This document shows positions 24,040-26,953 of a DNA stretch of 26,953 nucleotides, in pieces. The notes below the pieces were generated by a model, which saw only the letters and a list, made by a program, of their open reading frames with translations, did no database searches and was not told the DNA's origin. The stretch lies in contig JACIWD010000036.1 in the NCBI GenBank assembly GCA_014361165.1, positions 1-26,953 on the forward strand, given 5' to 3'. This DNA is from Candidatus Mnemosynella bozhongmuii (GTDB taxonomy: Archaea > Halobacteriota > Archaeoglobi > Mnemosynellales > Mnemosynellaceae). The translations under genes were made by a program, and so were the position numbers. Each line of letters opens with the position of its first letter. The stretch's first letter is position 1.

Positions 24040-24615
24040 ATGAAATGGAGAAGAGATTACTACTACAGAAGGGCGAAGAAAGAGGGATACAGGTCAAGAG
24101 CCTCCTACAAACTGAAGCAGATAAATGAGAGGTTCAGTGTGATAGGCGAGAGTGACGATGTTCTCGACCTCGGATGCGCACCCGGAGGATGGCTTCAGGT
24201 TGCAAGAGAGCTGACCGGTGGAAAGGTTGTCGGAGTGGATCTTCAGGAGGTTGAGCCCATTGAAGGAGTTGTGACAATAAAGGGAGACATGAGGGATGAA
24301 AAATGCATTGAGGAAATCAGAAAGCACGCTCCTGAGTTTGATGTCATTCTTTCGGATGCCTCTCCAAATCTCTCGGGAAACTGGAGTTACGATCATGCGA
24401 GATCCATTGAGCTCGCTCTTTCAGCTTTAAAAATTGCCGACAATCTTCTGAAGCCGGGAGGAAAGATCGTGATGAAAGTGTTTCAGGGAGACCTCTTCGA
24501 GGACTTCATGAGAGAGTTCAGAAAGAGATTCAGAAAGGTCTGGCTCCACAGCCCGAAGGCTTCGAGAAAGAGGAGTGCTGAAATCTATGTCATCGGAAAA
24601 GGATTCAGGAAATAA
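24040..24615 (+). CDS. rlmE: RlmE/FtsJ-type 23S rRNA 2'-O-methyltransferase
   Basis: A 191-residue methyltransferase of the RrmJ/FtsJ family. The SAM-binding motif is VLDLGCAPGGWLQVA. The K-D-K-E catalytic tetrad is visible at Lys 24 (RASYKLKQI), Asp near 111 (VILSDASPN), Lys near 148 (KIVMKVFQG) and Glu near 183 (SAEIYVIG). In bacteria the product methylates U2552 in the A loop of 23S rRNA; archaeal members are expected to act on rRNA or tRNA. The 3' end overlaps ogt by 29 bases. Confidence 0.93.
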   Translation: MKWRRDYYYRRAKKEGYRSRASYKLKQINERFSVIGESDDVLDLGCAPGGWLQVARELTGGKVVGVDLQEVEPIEGVVTIKGDMRDEKCIEEIRKHAPEFDVILSDASPNLSGNWSYDHARSIELALSALKIADNLLKPGGKIVMKVFQGDLFEDFMREFRKRFRKVWLHSPKASRKRSAEIYVIGKGFRK

Positions 24616-25108
24616 GATTTTTCTCTCAGTCGCCGAAACCCCTTTCGGATATCTGAGAGTTCTGGTAAGGGGAGAAAGAATTGAAAGGGTCTTTCTTCCT
24701 TCGGAAGAGCTGAGAACATCTTTTCCCGAGGGCTCCTCTGAGATTGCTGAGAGCATCATGGAATTTCTCAGAGGCGAGAGGGATGAGATTCCTCTGAGAA
24801 TGAATGAAGATGGGCTCACAGGGTTTCAGAGAAGGGTTTTCAAGTGCCTTTCAGGAGTTCCGAGAGGGATGGTCACAACCTATGGCGCTCTGGCAGAGAA
24901 ACTCGAAACCCGTCCAAGAGCTGTTGCCAGAGCTCTCGCAGCAAACATTTTCCCTCTCATCATCCCATGTCACAGGGTTGTCCGCTCCGACGGATCTCTC
25001 GGAGGATACTCTGGAGAAGAGGAGATGAAGGAGTGGCTCCTCAGAATGGAGGGAGTTCCCGTTAAAAAAGGGAGAGTTCCCGAGAATCTCATATTAAGGA
25101 GGTTATGA
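24587..25108 (+). CDS. ogt: Methylated-DNA--protein-cysteine methyltransferase
   Basis: This suicide repair protein takes alkyl groups from O6-alkylguanine. The acceptor site is complete: NIFPLIIPCHRVVRSDGSLGGYSG (PCHRV with the reactive Cys) after the helix-turn-helix TTYGALAEKLETRPRAVARALAAN, with its arginine finger. The protein is 173 residues. I use ATG 24587 (MSSEKDSGNK...), with GGAGTG upstream; ATG 24575 is open too. It overlaps the RlmE gene upstream and opposing trm1 by 20 bases downstream. It forms a small RNA-modification and DNA-repair group with its neighbours. Confidence 0.94.
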   Translation: MSSEKDSGNKIFLSVAETPFGYLRVLVRGERIERVFLPSEELRTSFPEGSSEIAESIMEFLRGERDEIPLRMNEDGLTGFQRRVFKCLSGVPRGMVTTYGALAEKLETRPRAVARALAANIFPLIIPCHRVVRSDGSLGGYSGEEEMKEWLLRMEGVPVKKGRVPENLILRRL

Positions 25109-26132
25109 GTCTGAAGGGGGCATCTGTTTTGAAGCCTGTCCCGGAGAAATGAACTCTTGAAGCCTCATAACCCATCTCTCTGATTCTCTCGAGAAAATCC
25201 TCCATTTTTGAGGCACTCTTCTTTTTCATCCTGCAGAAAGCATGATGGTCGTAGCACATGGGACTGTCGAGCTCTTCGAGGAGCCTCTCTGTCAGCTCCC
25301 TTGCCTCGCCCTCAAGCTCTTCCAGCAGCTTCTCAAGGAAACTTCTATCCTTCGTCTCTCCAGTCCAGAGCGGTCCCATCAGCTTCATCTTCTCCCCGCA
25401 CTCCGGGCAGAGCTCTGAAGATGGAAGACTCTCTATCTTTCTGAAGAGGCATGAGGGACAGTGAAGAATCCATCCTGTTTTCCTCAGCATCTCATCAGAT
25501 CTCCTCGCACCCCGTCCGATTAGTAGAATCGCTCTGTAGTAATGACGGGAGGCATAGGTCATCAGGGGTTTTGCGTATTTCTCGAAGACCGCGAGACATC
25601 TTGCCGAGAATCCGAGAAGAGCTCTCAGACCGACCTCGGGATAGTATTCTGTTTTGAAGAGGTGCACACCGTATTTCCTGAGACCGGCCTCTGGATGGGA
25701 ACCGCAGAGAGCTGAAGTATCTGTGGAGGTTACGAAGAGAAGCTTTTTTGCCGATTTTGAAGCTGCGATCATGAAGGGCGCCGGACTTCCGAATGGATCG
25801 AGATCGATGGAATCAAAGCTCCTCTCATGCATCAGAGAGGCAGCATCTCTTCCAAGAACCTCACAGCTCAGATTGTTCCTTCTGACATTCTCTTCAGCAC
25901 ACTTTACGGCTCTCGGATTTTTGTCATTGAGGATGCTCTCAACACCGGCTTCAAGAGCAACCCTTATTCCTCTGATGCCGGTTGCTGTGAAGGCATCAAG
26001 ATAGTCTCTCGCTCCAAGAACTCTGAGAGCTGCGACAGTGATGTCTCTGTTCATCTTCATGTGGGGATTGTAGAACACTCCTTCACAGACCCTGATTCTT
26101 GCCTTTCCCTCTGTTATCTCCAGAGAGATCAC
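25089..26132 (-). CDS. trm1: tRNA (guanine26-N2)-dimethyltransferase
   Basis: Trm1 makes N2,N2-dimethylguanosine at position 26 of tRNAs and is near-universal in archaea. The 347-residue protein has NPHMKMNRDI near the N terminus, the SAM motif DAFTATGIRGIRVALEAG, the catalytic DLDPFGSPAPF, and a C-terminal zinc-binding pair (CPSCLFRK and CPECGEK). The start is GTG 26132, which overlaps the stop of hel308 as GTGA, so the two are translationally coupled. The 3' end overlaps ogt by 20 bases. Confidence 0.95.
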   Translation of the reverse strand: MISLEITEGKARIRVCEGVFYNPHMKMNRDITVAALRVLGARDYLDAFTATGIRGIRVALEAGVESILNDKNPRAVKCAEENVRRNNLSCEVLGRDAASLMHERSFDSIDLDPFGSPAPFMIAASKSAKKLLFVTSTDTSALCGSHPEAGLRKYGVHLFKTEYYPEVGLRALLGFSARCLAVFEKYAKPLMTYASRHYYRAILLIGRGARRSDEMLRKTGWILHCPSCLFRKIESLPSSELCPECGEKMKLMGPLWTGETKDRSFLEKLLEELEGEARELTERLLEELDSPMCYDHHAFCRMKKKSASKMEDFLERIREMGYEASRVHFSGTGFKTDAPFRLITSLI

Positions 26133-26953
26133 CTCTGCTGAGATCTGAGAATCATCTCAACGACTCCTTTGCCGAGGAGAGCTTCTGCAACATCCCTTCT
26201 CTTCACAAAATCCTCAAAATTTCTAATGCCCGAATTGAAGAGCTTTCTGGCTCTCACCCTTCCGATGTTTCTTATCGAGGTAAGCGGAAGCAGCTCCTCC
26301 TTTACTCCGTGCTTCAGTCTGAGCTCAAGCTTTCTCGCAAGCTCGGAAGAGATGCCCCTGAACCTGAGCAGCTCCGCTGTTGCGTGAACGAGCCATTCTG
26401 CAGTCTCTCTTAAAGAGAAGATATCTCCCGGACCGACACCGTATTTTGCCTCAAGTTTCTCTTCGGGAACCTCCTCGATCCACTCGTAGAGAAGATATGC
26501 CGTCTTCAGAGCAGAGAGAAGATATTCATAATCATCTTTTGCTGTGGAGAAAACCAGTTCCTCTTTCCTGCTCTCCGCTAAGGGAACCACCCAGTCGTAA
26601 TCTCTCTTTCCAAGATAGAGAACCCTCATATCGGGAGTTCTGCAGATGGAGTGGAGAATGGTGAGCTCGGTGAAGTCATCCCTGTTCAGATCATCAAGAA
26701 TCATTTTAGCAGAGAGCGGATCGAGATAGAGTCTCGAAACGAGCTTTCCGAGAGGAGTTGCACTGAGTTCCTCATTTCCATCTATCATCTCTGAGGTTCT
26801 GAGGAAATGGAGAACAGAGGAGACTCTCCTCTCAAGAGTGTAGGGAGGTGCTGAATAGGGATAGAATGTTTCGGAGATGAATTCCAGAGCTTCCTCCTCA
26901 CTTCTGACATCTCCCGAAGCGATTAGAGAGAGGATGTGACACCGAAGAGCTTT
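26129..26953 (-). CDS. hel308: Hel308-type DNA helicase, C-terminal part (5' end beyond the window)
   Basis: The frame is open from base 26953 to the stop at 26129, so 275 residues are visible and the helicase motor domains lie outside. The visible part starts in the winged-helix region with KALRCHILSLIASGDV and runs through RSEEEALEFISETFYP, the ratchet domain (about YGVGPGDIFSLRETAEWLVH), and the helix-hairpin-helix end (PLTSIRNIGRVRARKLFNSG, then IRNFEDF). These match the C terminus of Hel308/Hjm, which unwinds forked DNA during repair and restart in archaea. The final residues SQQR lack the longer basic tail of some members. The family call rests on the C terminus only. Confidence 0.87.
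   Translation of the reverse strand, partial: KALRCHILSLIASGDVRSEEEALEFISETFYPYSAPPYTLERRVSSVLHFLRTSEMIDGNEELSATPLGKLVSRLYLDPLSAKMILDDLNRDDFTELTILHSICRTPDMRVLYLGKRDYDWVVPLAESRKEELVFSTAKDDYEYLLSALKTAYLLYEWIEEVPEEKLEAKYGVGPGDIFSLRETAEWLVHATAELLRFRGISSELARKLELRLKHGVKEELLPLTSIRNIGRVRARKLFNSGIRNFEDFVKRRDVAEALLGKGVVEMILRSQQR

Noticed and set aside
1..26953. CRISPR arrays, insertion sequences, toxin-antitoxin pairs or a new defence island
   Set aside because: I saw no regularly spaced repeats, transposase motifs or typical defence domains; apart from the decayed stretch the genes are housekeeping.

Overview
This window is a stretch of a euryarchaeal chromosome. The best fit is a member of the Archaeoglobales (Archaeoglobus, Geoglobus or Ferroglobus type), inferred from gene content and style only, with no database search. 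Archaeal markers are TmcA, Trm1, a Hel308 helicase, an Ogg2-type 8-oxoguanine glycosylase, a GvpD-like ATPase, a RimK-type ATP-grasp ligase, a GSI glutamine synthetase, and TATA-type promoters with several leaderless or nearly leaderless genes. Proteins are rich in Glu, Lys and Arg, and Arg is mostly AGA/AGG, as in hyperthermophiles.

Layout. (1) 1-3253: the 3' part of pyrK, then valS, overlapping. (2) 3254-3564, minus strand: two small genes, a 38-residue ORF coupled through a CTGA overlap to a ubiquitin-fold MoaD/ThiS/SAMP protein ending in Gly-Gly. (3) 3635-3720: tRNA-Ser(CGA). (4) 3721-5218: a gene graveyard holding a frameshifted dockerin-like remnant, other fragments, and a frameshifted, truncated IlvD/Edd paralogue that shares a perfect 101-bp tract with the intact ilvD 12 kb away. 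(5) 5320-8899: GvpD/KaiC-like ATPase, LysE-type exporter, a tiny HMA-like protein, M20 peptidase. (6) 8896-14439: ASCH protein and TmcA, TatD hydrolase, histone-deacetylase-family enzyme, glutamine synthetase. (7) 14675-16212: rubredoxin and Ogg glycosylase in one overlapping unit, facing an ATP-grasp ligase. (8) 16276-19571: ilvD, FAH-family enzyme, nitrilase-family amidase. (9) 19661-23955: moaA, a MobB-MoaE fusion and pyruvate kinase as one overlapping operon, facing htpX. (10) 24040-26953: RlmE/FtsJ methyltransferase and Ogt, facing trm1 and hel308 (5' end outside the window).

How the genes fit together. The window is mostly housekeeping: pyrimidine, valine/isoleucine and glutamine synthesis, molybdopterin synthesis (moaA, mobB-moaE, and possibly the Gly-Gly protein as MoaD), tRNA/rRNA modification (TmcA, Trm1, RlmE) and DNA repair (Ogg, Ogt, Hel308). 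It is very tightly packed: seven convergent pairs abut or overlap at their 3' ends, and most co-directional neighbours overlap. The only loose stretch is the one after the tRNA gene. I see no CRISPR array, intact transposon or obvious new defence system. The most interesting items are the CTG-started Gly-Gly gene, the gene-conversion tract, the tRNA-side graveyard and the small HMA-like protein.
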